From Oscillospiraceae bacterium (GTDB lineage Bacteria > Bacillota > Clostridia > Oscillospirales > Oscillospiraceae), in assembly GCA_031261635.1 (NCBI GenBank), contig JAISJH010000018.1, positions 1 to 64,000 of the forward strand: a stretch of DNA of 64,000 nucleotides. The letters run 5' to 3'. How positions within the stretch are numbered: position 1 is the stretch's first letter; each line of letters opens with the position of its first letter. The notes under the pieces were generated by a model. The model was not told the DNA's origin. It saw only the letters and a list, made by a program, of their open reading frames with translations, and made no database searches. Below, piece by piece: positions 50,791-59,351 of this stretch. Made by a program: the position numbers and the translations under genes.

Positions 50791-51420
50791 ATCAGCAGTT
50801 TATCCCACCAAATTAACCGCGAGATTCGCGACCGCGAAGTCCGGCTAATCGGCGAGGAGGGCGAACAACTCGGAGTTATGCCCGTCCGCGAAGCTATGGA
50901 CATTGCTATCGAGCGCAACCTTGACCTGGTTAAAATTTCACCGGGCGCAAACCCGCCCGTGTGCAAGCTTATGGACTACGGCAAGTTCCGCTTTGAACAG
51001 ACTAAACGCGACAAGGAAACCAAGAAAAACCAAAAAATTGTCGAAATCAAGGAAATTCGTATGACCCCCGGTATCGGTCAGCACGATTTTGACACGAAGC
51101 TCAAGGCTGCGCGGGGCTTCCTCGACGGCGGCGACAAGGTAAAGGTCGCGGTGCGTTTCAGAGGCCGCGAAATGACGCATACTGACATCGGCGCGGAACT
51201 GCTGAAAAAATTCGCCGCCGCCTTAGAGGACATTGCGACAGTCAACAAGGACGCAAAACTCGACGGCAGGCATATGGCAATGTTTATGGCACCCAAAGCC
51301 GCACCGGCGGTTAAGGCGGCTCCCGCTCCTGTAGTTCCGGCGGGACCTACAGTTGTCGCGACAGCTCTGGCCGAAGCGACTAAGGCAGAGAACAAATTGC
51401 AAATATCAAATATCAGATAA
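50791..51420 (+). CDS. infC: Translation initiation factor IF-3, predicted non-canonical ATC start
   Basis: INREIRDREVRLIGEEGEQLGVMPVREAMDIA; strong SD AAAGAGGAGG at about 50772-50781 followed by ATC at 50791. Confidence 0.9.
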   Translation: MSSLSHQINREIRDREVRLIGEEGEQLGVMPVREAMDIAIERNLDLVKISPGANPPVCKLMDYGKFRFEQTKRDKETKKNQKIVEIKEIRMTPGIGQHDFDTKLKAARGFLDGGDKVKVAVRFRGREMTHTDIGAELLKKFAAALEDIATVNKDAKLDGRHMAMFMAPKAAPAVKAAPAPVVPAGPTVVATALAEATKAENKLQISNIR

Positions 51421-51914
51421 CGCGCTCGGCGCGGGACGGGGAAACCACCCCGCCGCCTGCGGGCGGCACCCCTCCACAGAGGGGATAGGGGTTTGGACGT
51501 GGGGTTGCGTTTAACCTCGTCTAACCTCGCCTAAACCTCGTCTAAACCTCGTCCAACTCCCGTCCCGGCGCACCGTCTTTGCGAGCCGCGGAAATTGTAA
51601 GATACGTAGGAAGTATAGCGGCGAAGCAATCCAGTGCCGCAGTCCGCAGATACGTATGTTACGCTCCCGGCACTGGATTGCTTCGCGCCTAAAACCTTGT
51701 GCGTATCGCAAGCCTTCCGGCGCTCGCAAAGACGGCGCGCCGTATGGCGCACCCCGCGCACGGCGCGGTACGGTGGACAGCGCACGAGGGCGGGTTTGAA
51801 ACCCGCCCCTACGTCCCACGCGTCCCCGTCCAAACCCCCGTCATTGACAATTGTCAATTATCAATTGTCAATTGTCATAACCTCCGTCTCTGATATTTGA
51901 TATTTGATAACTGC
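51401..51914. repeat. Composite repeat island between infC and rpmI
   Basis: Left boundary AAATATCAAATATCAGATAA includes the infC stop; right boundary CGTCTCTGATATTTGATATTTGATAACTG. Confidence 0.82.
51574..51734. repeat. Four-way-junction repeat, copy 8
   Basis: Arms GCCGC/GCGGC and GCGCC/GGCGC; outer stem CTTTG/CAAAG. Confidence 0.87.
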
Positions 51915-51945
51915 AAACTAAAAAAGAAAGGACGATTAACAAATT

Positions 51946-52143
51946 ATGCCCAAGATGAAAACCCACAGCGGCGCTAAGAAGCGCTTTAAGCTGACAAAAT
52001 CCGGGCGCGTTAAACGCGCTCACGCGTATAAGCGTCATATCCTGTCTAAGAAAAGTCCTAAGCGTAAACGCGGTTTACGCGCCGGCGTGTATGCCGACGC
52101 TACCAACGAGGCTACTATCAAGAAGCTGATTCCCTATAAATAA
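51946..52143 (+). CDS. rpmI: 50S ribosomal protein L35
   Basis: [33 protein letters not shown]. Confidence 0.97.
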   Translation: MPKMKTHSGAKKRFKLTKSGRVKRAHAYKRHILSKKSPKRKRGLRAGVYADATNEATIKKLIPYK

Positions 52144-52214
52144 AGCGGGAGTTTGGCATAAAAATGAAAGGAGAGTAACATTTGCCTGTTCGGCAAGTGT
52201 TCAAAATAAATACT

Positions 52215-52574
52215 ATGGCACGCATTAAGGGCGCGTTGATGACGCGCAAACGCCGCAAGAAAATTATAGGACTGGCAAAAGGATACTGGGGCGCGAAATC
52301 GAAAAAGTTTAAGATGGCTAACCAGGCGGTAATGAAATCGCTCCGCTACGCCTATGTGGGACGCAAACAGCGCAAGCGCGACTTCCGCAGGTTGTGGATT
52401 GTCCGCATAAACGCCGCCGCGAAGTTAAACGGGCTGAACTATTCTAACTTTATGCACGGCCTGAAGCTCGCGGGGATTGACCTCAACCGCAAATCCCTGT
52501 CGGAACTCGCGATACACGACGCCGCCGCGTTTACGGAACTGACCGTAGCGGCGAAAAACGCGCTCGCGAAATAA
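52215..52574 (+). CDS. rplT: 50S ribosomal protein L20
   Basis: [58 protein letters not shown]. Confidence 0.97.
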   Translation: MARIKGALMTRKRRKKIIGLAKGYWGAKSKKFKMANQAVMKSLRYAYVGRKQRKRDFRRLWIVRINAAAKLNGLNYSNFMHGLKLAGIDLNRKSLSELAIHDAAAFTELTVAAKNALAK

Positions 52575-52685
52575 GAATCTGCGTAGGGGCGGGTTTCAAA
52601 CCCGCCCTTATAGTAGCGTGTGCGATAATTTCAGAACACGCTATATAATTACCACTTCTAAAACCGACGTCCCGGCGCAGTGCGC

Positions 52686-52844
52686 CGTCTTTGCGAGCCG
52701 CGGTAAGGTCAAGATATATCAATGTTTAGCGGCGAAGCAATCCAGTGCCGCAGTCCGCAGATACGTATGTTACGCTCCCGGCACTGGATTGCTTCGCGCC
52801 TAAACATTGTACGTATCTTGCGCTTCCCGGCGCTCGCAATGACG
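52686..52844. repeat. Four-way-junction repeat, copy 9
   Basis: Arms GCCGC/GCGGC and GCGCC/GGCGC; outer stem has one mismatch (CTTTG vs CAATG). Confidence 0.85.
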
Positions 52845-52918
52845 GGGGAGGGCGCGGGTTTTCAAATAAACTTAATACAAGTCAAATACACATTTCAACA
52901 TTCATCGAGGAATTGTCA

Positions 52919-53665
52919 ATGTCAGGACACTCAAAATGGAACAATATACGCGAAAAGAAGGGTAAGACCGACGCTCAGAAGGCTAAGGTGGTTACTAAGA
53001 TTTCGCGCGAGATTCTTGTTGCCGCGAAAGAGGGCGGCGGGGCTAATCCCGATACTAACGGCAAGCTCCGCGACGTAATCGCCAAGGCGCGGGCTAACAA
53101 CGTACCTAACGATAACATCAAGCGTCTGCTTGACAAGGCGGCGGGCGCAAATAACGCAGAGAACTACGAGGCCAATATATACGAGGGCTACGGACCCGCC
53201 GGCGTAGCGGTTATGGTTGAGACTATGACCGATAACAGGAACCGCACGGCCAGCGAAATGCGCCACCTGTTCGACAAATACGGTAGCGGTATGGGAGCGC
53301 AGAACAGCGTGTCCTGGGGCTTCGAGCGCAAAGGTTTTCTGGCGGTTACGGCGGAGGGAACGAGCGAGGACGCTCTTATGGAACACGCCCTCGACGCGGG
53401 AGCGGACGACATAGGCGTATCGGACGGCTACGGCGAGGACGGCGACGAAACTGCTTTTGAAATTCTCACATCAGTGGAAAATTTCAGCGCGGTGCGCGAC
53501 GAACTAAGCTCCAAGGGCTACAGCTTCCTAAGAGCGGAACTGGTCTACCTCCCGGGAACAACGGTAGAAATAACCGACGACGCTGACGCGGAACGTTTCA
53601 GAAAGCTAATAGACGCGCTAGAGGACAACGACGACGTACAAAACGTGTGGGCTAACGACAGATAA
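52919..53665 (+). CDS. yebC: YebC/PmpR-family protein
   Basis: MSGHSKWNNIREKKGKTDAQKAKV; YEGYGPAGVAVMVETMTDNRNRTASEMRH. Confidence 0.96.
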   Translation: MSGHSKWNNIREKKGKTDAQKAKVVTKISREILVAAKEGGGANPDTNGKLRDVIAKARANNVPNDNIKRLLDKAAGANNAENYEANIYEGYGPAGVAVMVETMTDNRNRTASEMRHLFDKYGSGMGAQNSVSWGFERKGFLAVTAEGTSEDALMEHALDAGADDIGVSDGYGEDGDETAFEILTSVENFSAVRDELSSKGYSFLRAELVYLPGTTVEITDDADAERFRKLIDALEDNDDVQNVWANDR

Positions 53666-53850
53666 CAAATAACAAATAACAAATAACAAATAACAGATAT
53701 CAAATATCAAATATCAGATGTCCGCGCGGCGGGGACGGAGGGTAGGAAGTTATGCTATAACGCCCCCCCGCAGGGCGCAACCCCCGTCCAAACCTTCGTC
53801 TCTGATATTTGATATTTGATAACTGTTATCTGCGCTGTTATTTGCGTGCG

Positions 53851-55464
53851 CTACCGCGCACGTGTAACTATGAGCATACCGTTTGCGGCGGTGTCCGCGT
53901 CGTCGGAGAGGCCGTTTGCGGCTCTTATTAGGGTTTGGGTTGAGCTGTATTTTTTTGCTATTGACCAGAGCGTGTTTTCCGGTGATACTCTTGCTAATAC
54001 TAAGGACGGTACGCCCTCGAAGCTTTTTGCTTCGCCTACTGTTACCTCGGTTACAGGTTCCGCAGTTGCCGCTTCAAACCCGCGTACTTGTAGCTCTACA
54101 GGGACGCGGATTTCTATAGCGCCCGCTATCGGCGCGGCAAAGGCTTCGCCCAGTACGAGCTTGCCTGTGGCCTCGCTGTCCGCTTCAAACTCGGGGGTTT
54201 TGAAATCGACCTCTACGCGCCCCTGTATGCTTAGGCAGCGGTCGTCCTCGCCTACGTAGAGGATATCCGCCGTGAGCGTTGCTGAAAAGCCGTCATTATC
54301 GCGGCGAACGCGCCCCGGATATACGCGCACGCAGGTAACGGCGCGGGCAGGGTCGGGAATAGGCAGCGAGGCGCGGATTGAATCCCTGTAGACCTGCTCT
54401 TTACCTAAGCCGCTGATTGTATAGCGCTCGGTTTTGCAGTCGGTTTCGTGCGAGGTGGAATAAGCGTCCGCTATGTAGGGCGCGGCGATTTTCTGCCACA
54501 CTACGGCCTGCGCCAGAATTGGTATTTCTATCAGAACTCTCGAGGCTCCGTAGCTGTCCTCGCTGGCTTCCTGAACGTAGCTTCCCGTAGGAACGAGCGT
54601 TACGTCAAAGGAGCGGTTATCGTCCTCCGCTGAAACGTCAATAATCTCTGAAAACGGCACGGCGAAATCAGCCGACTGCAAGTCTGACGTATCTGTCGAG
54701 AGATAAACAATGCCGATGTTAGCCGTACCCTTGACGACCGCCTTAGCTCCCGCCGGCTTCGTTTCCTCGGGCGTTAGGGTAACGTTTGATTTAACAATCG
54801 AGCTGATAGGCGCTTTGCCGCTCGGCAGGGTGAGTTCCTCGGAAACGGTAAAAGGCTTTTCGCCTATATCGACGACGGGGTTAATCTCTAGGAAACCGTT
54901 TCGCACTTCGGGTTTTAGCGTTGTGCCTTTAGCGTCCGCTTTCGCGGCTTCGGGATTGTAAATGACGGCTTCGGGTCTGCCCTTAGCGTCCGCTTTTGCC
55001 GTTGCGGGGGCGGGCTTATCCTCCGGGACAGACGTTAGCGGTATCGTTCCGTTGCCGTAGGCGTCAACCTCAAACAGCAAATCCGCGCGGAACAGGAGTT
55101 TGCGCGAGTTCAGCAAACGCGCCTCAATCCCGGAGAGTTTTACAGTCGCTACAAGCCTGCTGCCGGGCGAAATTTCGCTGTTTTCGAGCGTAATCGAAAA
55201 GGGAATTTGCGTTGACAGTCCGCGCGGCTTCGCCGAACCCTCCGGCATATAAATAGCGTGAGCGCGGATAAGCCCCGAGAGCGTGACGGAACCGTCTCCC
55301 GCCTCCTTGCTTTTGAGAATTGCCGTACCGTCTGAATTGACGATAGAGAGCGCGTCCGGCAGGGAATCGGGGACAATAAGCTCCTGCGTTTCCTCCTGCG
55401 TGGCGGTCAGGTGCGCCAGTTTGCGGTAGTAATTGATATTGTTGGTTTTGAGTTTCATTTCCAT
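53851..55464 (-). CDS. DUF3794 (SPOCS)-domain protein with C-terminal LysM
   Basis: Repeated SPOCS-like beta domains; C-terminal NTLWSIAKKYSSTQTLIRAANGLSDDADTAANGMLIV. Confidence 0.82.
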   Translation of the reverse strand: MEMKLKTNNINYYRKLAHLTATQEETQELIVPDSLPDALSIVNSDGTAILKSKEAGDGSVTLSGLIRAHAIYMPEGSAKPRGLSTQIPFSITLENSEISPGSRLVATVKLSGIEARLLNSRKLLFRADLLFEVDAYGNGTIPLTSVPEDKPAPATAKADAKGRPEAVIYNPEAAKADAKGTTLKPEVRNGFLEINPVVDIGEKPFTVSEELTLPSGKAPISSIVKSNVTLTPEETKPAGAKAVVKGTANIGIVYLSTDTSDLQSADFAVPFSEIIDVSAEDDNRSFDVTLVPTGSYVQEASEDSYGASRVLIEIPILAQAVVWQKIAAPYIADAYSTSHETDCKTERYTISGLGKEQVYRDSIRASLPIPDPARAVTCVRVYPGRVRRDNDGFSATLTADILYVGEDDRCLSIQGRVEVDFKTPEFEADSEATGKLVLGEAFAAPIAGAIEIRVPVELQVRGFEAATAEPVTEVTVGEAKSFEGVPSLVLARVSPENTLWSIAKKYSSTQTLIRAANGLSDDADTAANGMLIVTRAR

Positions 55465-55530
55465 AGTGTTTATTCTCCTAATCGGCGTTATATGTTAGTA
55501 CAGCATACGCGCCGCTATTCGGGAGTAGAA

Positions 55531-55701
55531 CTATTTAATAAGCACAATCCCGCCGAATACCAAGGCCGCGCCAAGCATAAACACCCACACAACAGGCGGG
55601 AGTATCAAAGCGGCGATTATAAACAGCCCTATGGCAATAATGATTATTCCGATTTTTTTGAACGGCTTACGAGGCCTGCCGCCCTTGCAGTTTCTATTCA
55701 T
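55531..55701 (-). CDS. Small membrane protein
   Basis: MNRNCKGGRPRKPFKKIGIIIIAIGLFIIAALILPPVVWVFMLGAALVFGGIVLIK; two hydrophobic segments. The listed ORF start lies in a repeat. Confidence 0.6.
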   Translation of the reverse strand: MNRNCKGGRPRKPFKKIGIIIIAIGLFIIAALILPPVVWVFMLGAALVFGGIVLIK

Positions 55702-55749
55702 CGTTATTCTCCTTATACGGTGAGTGTCAGATATGTGTTGCACACACTT

Positions 55750-55819
55750 GTAGGGGCAACGCACCTTGCCTCGCCCGGCGGATTGCAAGGCAACCGGGCG
55801 AGGCAAGCCTCGCCCCTAC
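55750..55819. repeat. GTAGGGG...CCCCTAC palindromic repeat
   Basis: Right arm GGGCGAGGCAAGCCTCGCCCCTAC is identical to that at about 50288-50311. Confidence 0.7.
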
Positions 55820-55875
55820 AAGCTTGCTATGTCCCTACGCTATTATATGCCCACATAACCAAACAGGTGAACAGT

Positions 55876-56562
55876 ATGAACAATAACATCGCAGCCAACA
55901 TATTACGCGTTCGCGAGAATATCGCGAACGCCGCGCTCCGCTCGGGGCGCGACCCCGCTTCCGTTAGCCTAATCGCCGCTAGTAAGACGCAGAGCGCGGA
56001 GAGCTGCCGCGAGGCTATCCTCGGCGGCGTTGACGGTTTAGGCGAAAACAGAGCGCAGGAGCTTACGGCGAAATACGCTGAGGGAGCCTACAGCGGTACG
56101 GAACTGCACTTTATCGGAAGTTTACAGCGCAATAAGGTCAACGCGCTCGTAGGCAAGGCGACGCTTATACAGTCTGTTTCAAGCCTTTCAATAGCGGAGG
56201 CTATATCAAAGCGCGCCGCAACGCTCGGGATAATACAGCGCGTACTGCTCGAGGTCAACGTAAGCGGCGAAGCGTCCAAGAGCGGCGCGGACTACTACGC
56301 CGCGCGGGATATTTCAGAGGAAATCTCAACCTTAAAGGGGCTTCAACTTGACGGTTTTATGGCTCTGGCGAGCCAAAACGGTAATATTTCGCAACAATTT
56401 GAAAAAATGTGTAAGATATGCCTTGACTTTAGCGCAAAAGAGGGTTATAATAGTAGATGTATTGTGCTATCAATGGGTATGAGCGGAGATTACGAGCTTG
56501 CCGTAGAGTGCGGAGCGACAATGGTTCGCGTAGGTTCCGCGATATTCGGGAGCCGGATATAA
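55876..56562 (+). CDS. YggS-family PLP-binding protein
   Basis: SVSLIAASKTQSAESCREAILGGVDGLGENRAQEL; HFIGSLQRNKVNALV; LSMGMSGDYELAVECGATMVRVGSAIFG. Start ATG 55876. Confidence 0.95.
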   Translation: MNNNIAANILRVRENIANAALRSGRDPASVSLIAASKTQSAESCREAILGGVDGLGENRAQELTAKYAEGAYSGTELHFIGSLQRNKVNALVGKATLIQSVSSLSIAEAISKRAATLGIIQRVLLEVNVSGEASKSGADYYAARDISEEISTLKGLQLDGFMALASQNGNISQQFEKMCKICLDFSAKEGYNSRCIVLSMGMSGDYELAVECGATMVRVGSAIFGSRI

Positions 56563-56663
56563 ACAGGCTTCGACAAAAAACCCGCTAAACCGGCAAATTG
56601 AGAGCCAGTGAAAATTCTGAAACCTGTTAACGTAGTAAAAGTCAACCGTTGGTTGACTGACGA

Positions 56664-57173
56664 ATGGAGAATACAGCTATGGCCGCTTGGTACGACGGAG
56701 CGCGTGATTTTATAGGGGCTTTCCTCGACCCTAAAGACAATGACGGCAGTGATGAATACGAATCGTTTTCGTCAGAGCCCGCGCGCACTCGCTCAAATAT
56801 ACCCGACAACATCGCGCGTGACCCGATTCAGCCGAAGCGCAATAACGAGTCGCGGGCTGTGGTGCGCGATATGCAGGTTTCGACAAGCATTAAGGTCTCG
56901 TGGTACCGTCCGACCTCGTATAACAATAACGGCGAGGTTACGGAAATCGCCGACCAGCTTCGCGAAAAACGCACGGTAATACTAAACCTCGAGGACATCA
57001 ACCGCAAAGAGGACTCGCGGCGACTTTTGGACTTCCTCTGCGGGGTAGTCTACGCGCAGCAGGGCATAGTGCGTAAAATAGCCATCAACGCCTACCTCTT
57101 CGGCCCGTATAATCTCGACTTCCAGGGTAACGATATACTTACAATGATAGACGACAGCTCGAATTTTAACTAA
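56664..57173 (+). CDS. sepF: Cell division protein SepF
   Basis: ITEIADQLREKRTVILNLEDINRKEDSRRLLDFLCGVVYAQQGIVRKIAINAYLFGP. Confidence 0.92.
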   Translation: MENTAMAAWYDGARDFIGAFLDPKDNDGSDEYESFSSEPARTRSNIPDNIARDPIQPKRNNESRAVVRDMQVSTSIKVSWYRPTSYNNNGEVTEIADQLREKRTVILNLEDINRKEDSRRLLDFLCGVVYAQQGIVRKIAINAYLFGPYNLDFQGNDILTMIDDSSNFN

Positions 57174-57323
57174 GGCCTTGTACCATTGCGTATGGCAACC
57201 TGCGGCGCGTCCTTGCCCTGTCCCCGCGCACCGTATTCGTCCCGCGCAGTGTAATTCGTCCCGGCGCACCGTAACAACCGTAACAGCGGAGCGTCCTCTC
57301 CGTATCAGCGGAGCGCCCTCCCC

Positions 57324-57485
57324 CGTCATTGCGAAGCACCGGTAAGCTCGCGATACGTAGGGCGTTACAGGTGCGAAGCAATCCAGTGCCGGGGGGAAAA
57401 CTTACTTATCTGCGGACTGCGGCACTGGATTGCTTCGCCGCTATACGTCCTACGTATCGCGGGCTTACCGCGGCTCGCAAAGACG
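57324..57485. repeat. Four-way-junction repeat, copy 10
   Basis: Arms GCACC/GGTGC and GCCGC/GCGGC; outer stem has one mismatch (CATTG vs CAAAG). Confidence 0.85.
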
Positions 57486-57496
57486 GCGCACGGCGC

Positions 57497-57552
57497 CGGG
57501 ACGTGGGACGGTGGACGTGGGACGTAGGACGCGGGACGTGGGACGTGGGACG
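57497..57552. repeat. Short tandem repeat (GGGACGTG/GGGACG units)
   Basis: GGGACGTGGGACGGTGGACGTGGGACGTAGGACGCGGGACGTGGGACGTGGGACGCG. Confidence 0.85.
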
Positions 57553-57672
57553 CGATAACGGGCGGGACGCGTGACGGCGCAACGCGCCGGGACGATGTGG
57601 TGTCCCCTACAGAGATTGCAAAACAAATATATAACACGCGCTAACAAAACGCTGTAACGGAGGGAAGTCTAA

Positions 57673-58455
57673 ATGCTGACACCGCAGGAAGTTCGCGACC
57701 GACAGTTTAATACGGTTCTGTTCAAAGGTTATGACGCGGGAGAAGTGAGCGAATTTCTCAAAGCCGTTTCAGAGGATTACAGCGCGTTATACAAAGACAA
57801 CCAGGCCTTGAAAAGTAAACTGAAAGTCCTTGCCGATAAAGTTGAGGAATACCGCACGACGGAGGAGCCTATGCATAAGGCTCTGCTCGCGGCGCAGAAA
57901 ATCGCGGACGACCTCGAACTTTCCGCTAAGGAAAAGTACGATGAAATAGTCGAAGCCGCCGAATCGGCCGCGCGTGAGCGTATTGAAAACCTCAAACTCG
58001 ACGTTCGCGACCAGGAACTTCGTTTGGACGCGGCAAAGAAAGAGACCGCCGAGTTCACTTTCGCGGCGGGGCAAATGGTATCGAAGCTTGACAGCTTCCT
58101 TAAAAACATCAATAATCTGACCTTCGTAACGGCGCAGTTCCCGCGCCCCTCCGACGAAGCCGCCGCAAAGCGCGATACTGCGAGGATAGTAGCCGCCGCC
58201 GCAACGGCGCAAATAGCAAAAGCCGAGCAGGAGGCGCACATAAAAACCGCCGAAGTCCCGGTAGTAACAAAGCCGGAACCCCCCGCACAACCCCCGGAGC
58301 CTCCCGCGCCGCCTCCACCTCCGGCACAGCCCCAAGCTGAACCTCCCGCCGCTCCCGCACCCGCTCCCGCAGAGGTCAGCGAAGCCGCCGAGTCGCAGCC
58401 GCTTGTGGAGAACACTCGAAAATTTATCACAAGTATCCAAATAGACACGGAATGA
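57673..58455 (+). CDS. divIVA: DivIVA-domain protein with Pro-rich C-terminus
   Basis: MLTPQEVRDRQFNTVLFKGYDAGEVSEFLKAVSEDYSALYKDN; coiled coil; PEPPAQPPEPPAPPPPPAQPQ. Confidence 0.9.
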   Translation: MLTPQEVRDRQFNTVLFKGYDAGEVSEFLKAVSEDYSALYKDNQALKSKLKVLADKVEEYRTTEEPMHKALLAAQKIADDLELSAKEKYDEIVEAAESAARERIENLKLDVRDQELRLDAAKKETAEFTFAAGQMVSKLDSFLKNINNLTFVTAQFPRPSDEAAAKRDTARIVAAAATAQIAKAEQEAHIKTAEVPVVTKPEPPAQPPEPPAPPPPPAQPQAEPPAAPAPAPAEVSEAAESQPLVENTRKFITSIQIDTE

Positions 58456-58670
58456 GTTGCAGATAGCAGATAACAGATAACAGTTATCAAATATCAAATA
58501 TCAGAGACGAAGGTTTGGACGTGGGTACGGCACCCCCCGCGCCTGCGGGCGCACCCCCCTCTAAAGAGGGGGGCTTTGGAGGGTTTGGTCGTGGGTCGCG
58601 GGTTTTGGACGTGGGACGTGTATTCACAAGGTAGCCATTCAAAAGTCCGTCATTGCGAAGCACCCTCCCC

Positions 58671-58849
58671 CGTCATTGCGAAGCACCGGTGAGCTTGCGA
58701 TACGTACAATGTTACAGGTGCGAAGCAATCCAGTGCCGGGAGGGAAACATACGTCCTTACGTATCGTAGAGTTTGTACGTCAACCCTGGATTGCTTCGCC
58801 GCATATCATCGGTACGTATCGCAAGTGCGGTGGCGGCTTCGCAATGACG
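58671..58849. repeat. Four-way-junction repeat, copy 11
   Basis: Arms GCACC/GGTGC and GCCGC/GCGGC; preceded by a truncated start (CGTCATTGCGAAGCACC) at 58648. Confidence 0.85.
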
Positions 58850-58881
58850 GGCAGGGGCAAGCCCTGCCCTGTCCCGGCGCA

Positions 58882-59001
58882 TTGCGCCGGGACGGTGGAC
58901 GGGGTTACGTCGCGCACGGCGCGGGAAACCACCCCGCCGCAATGCGCCGGGACGGTGGACGGAGTTACGTCGCGCACGGCGCGGGAAACCACCCCGCCGC
59001 T
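58882..59001. repeat. 60-bp tandem duplication inside the island
   Basis: GCGCCGGGACGGTGGACGG[G/A]GTTACGTCGCGCACGGCGCGGGAAACCACCCCGCCGC occurs twice head-to-tail. Confidence 0.88.
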
Positions 59002-59351
59002 ACGCGGCACCCCTCCCAAGAGGGGAATTTACGGGGGAGGCTTCCGCAAGCCTACAAGCCGCAAGCCTGCAAGCCTGTAAGCCCGCAAGCCCGCAAGCCA
59101 CGTGTGCGCCCCTATTCCCCTCTTGGGAGGGGTGCCGCCGCAGCGGCGGGGTGGTTCCCCCGCAGGGCGTAGCCAACGTCCAAACCCTCCAAAGCCCCCC
59201 TCTTTAGAGGGGCGGGGGGTGTCCCCCGCCCCTACGCAACCCACGTCCAAACCATCGTCTCTGATATCTGATATTTGCTAACTGTTAACTGTAATATCGT
59301 CTCTGATATTTGATATTTGCTAACTGTTATTTGAAACAACGAGGTATTGCA

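Larger units (their letters stand above)
58459..59336. repeat. Largest composite repeat island, between divIVA and ileS
   Basis: Left boundary ATAACAGTTATCAAATATCAAATATCAGAGACG; two right boundary copies at 59256-59291 and 59298-59336. Confidence 0.85.

Noticed and set aside
55411-55875. Extended N-terminus of the YggS protein
   Set aside because: Upstream 155 codons run through antisense and repeat sequence; ATG 55876 gives the normal family N-terminus.
57777-58497. Two ~236-aa antisense ORFs opposite divIVA
   Set aside because: Shadow ORFs in GC-rich, proline-coding sequence; low-complexity Gly/Ser/Cys product, no RBS.
57497-59100. CRISPR array
   Set aside because: Short tandem units lack uniform repeats and unique spacers; no cas genes in the window.
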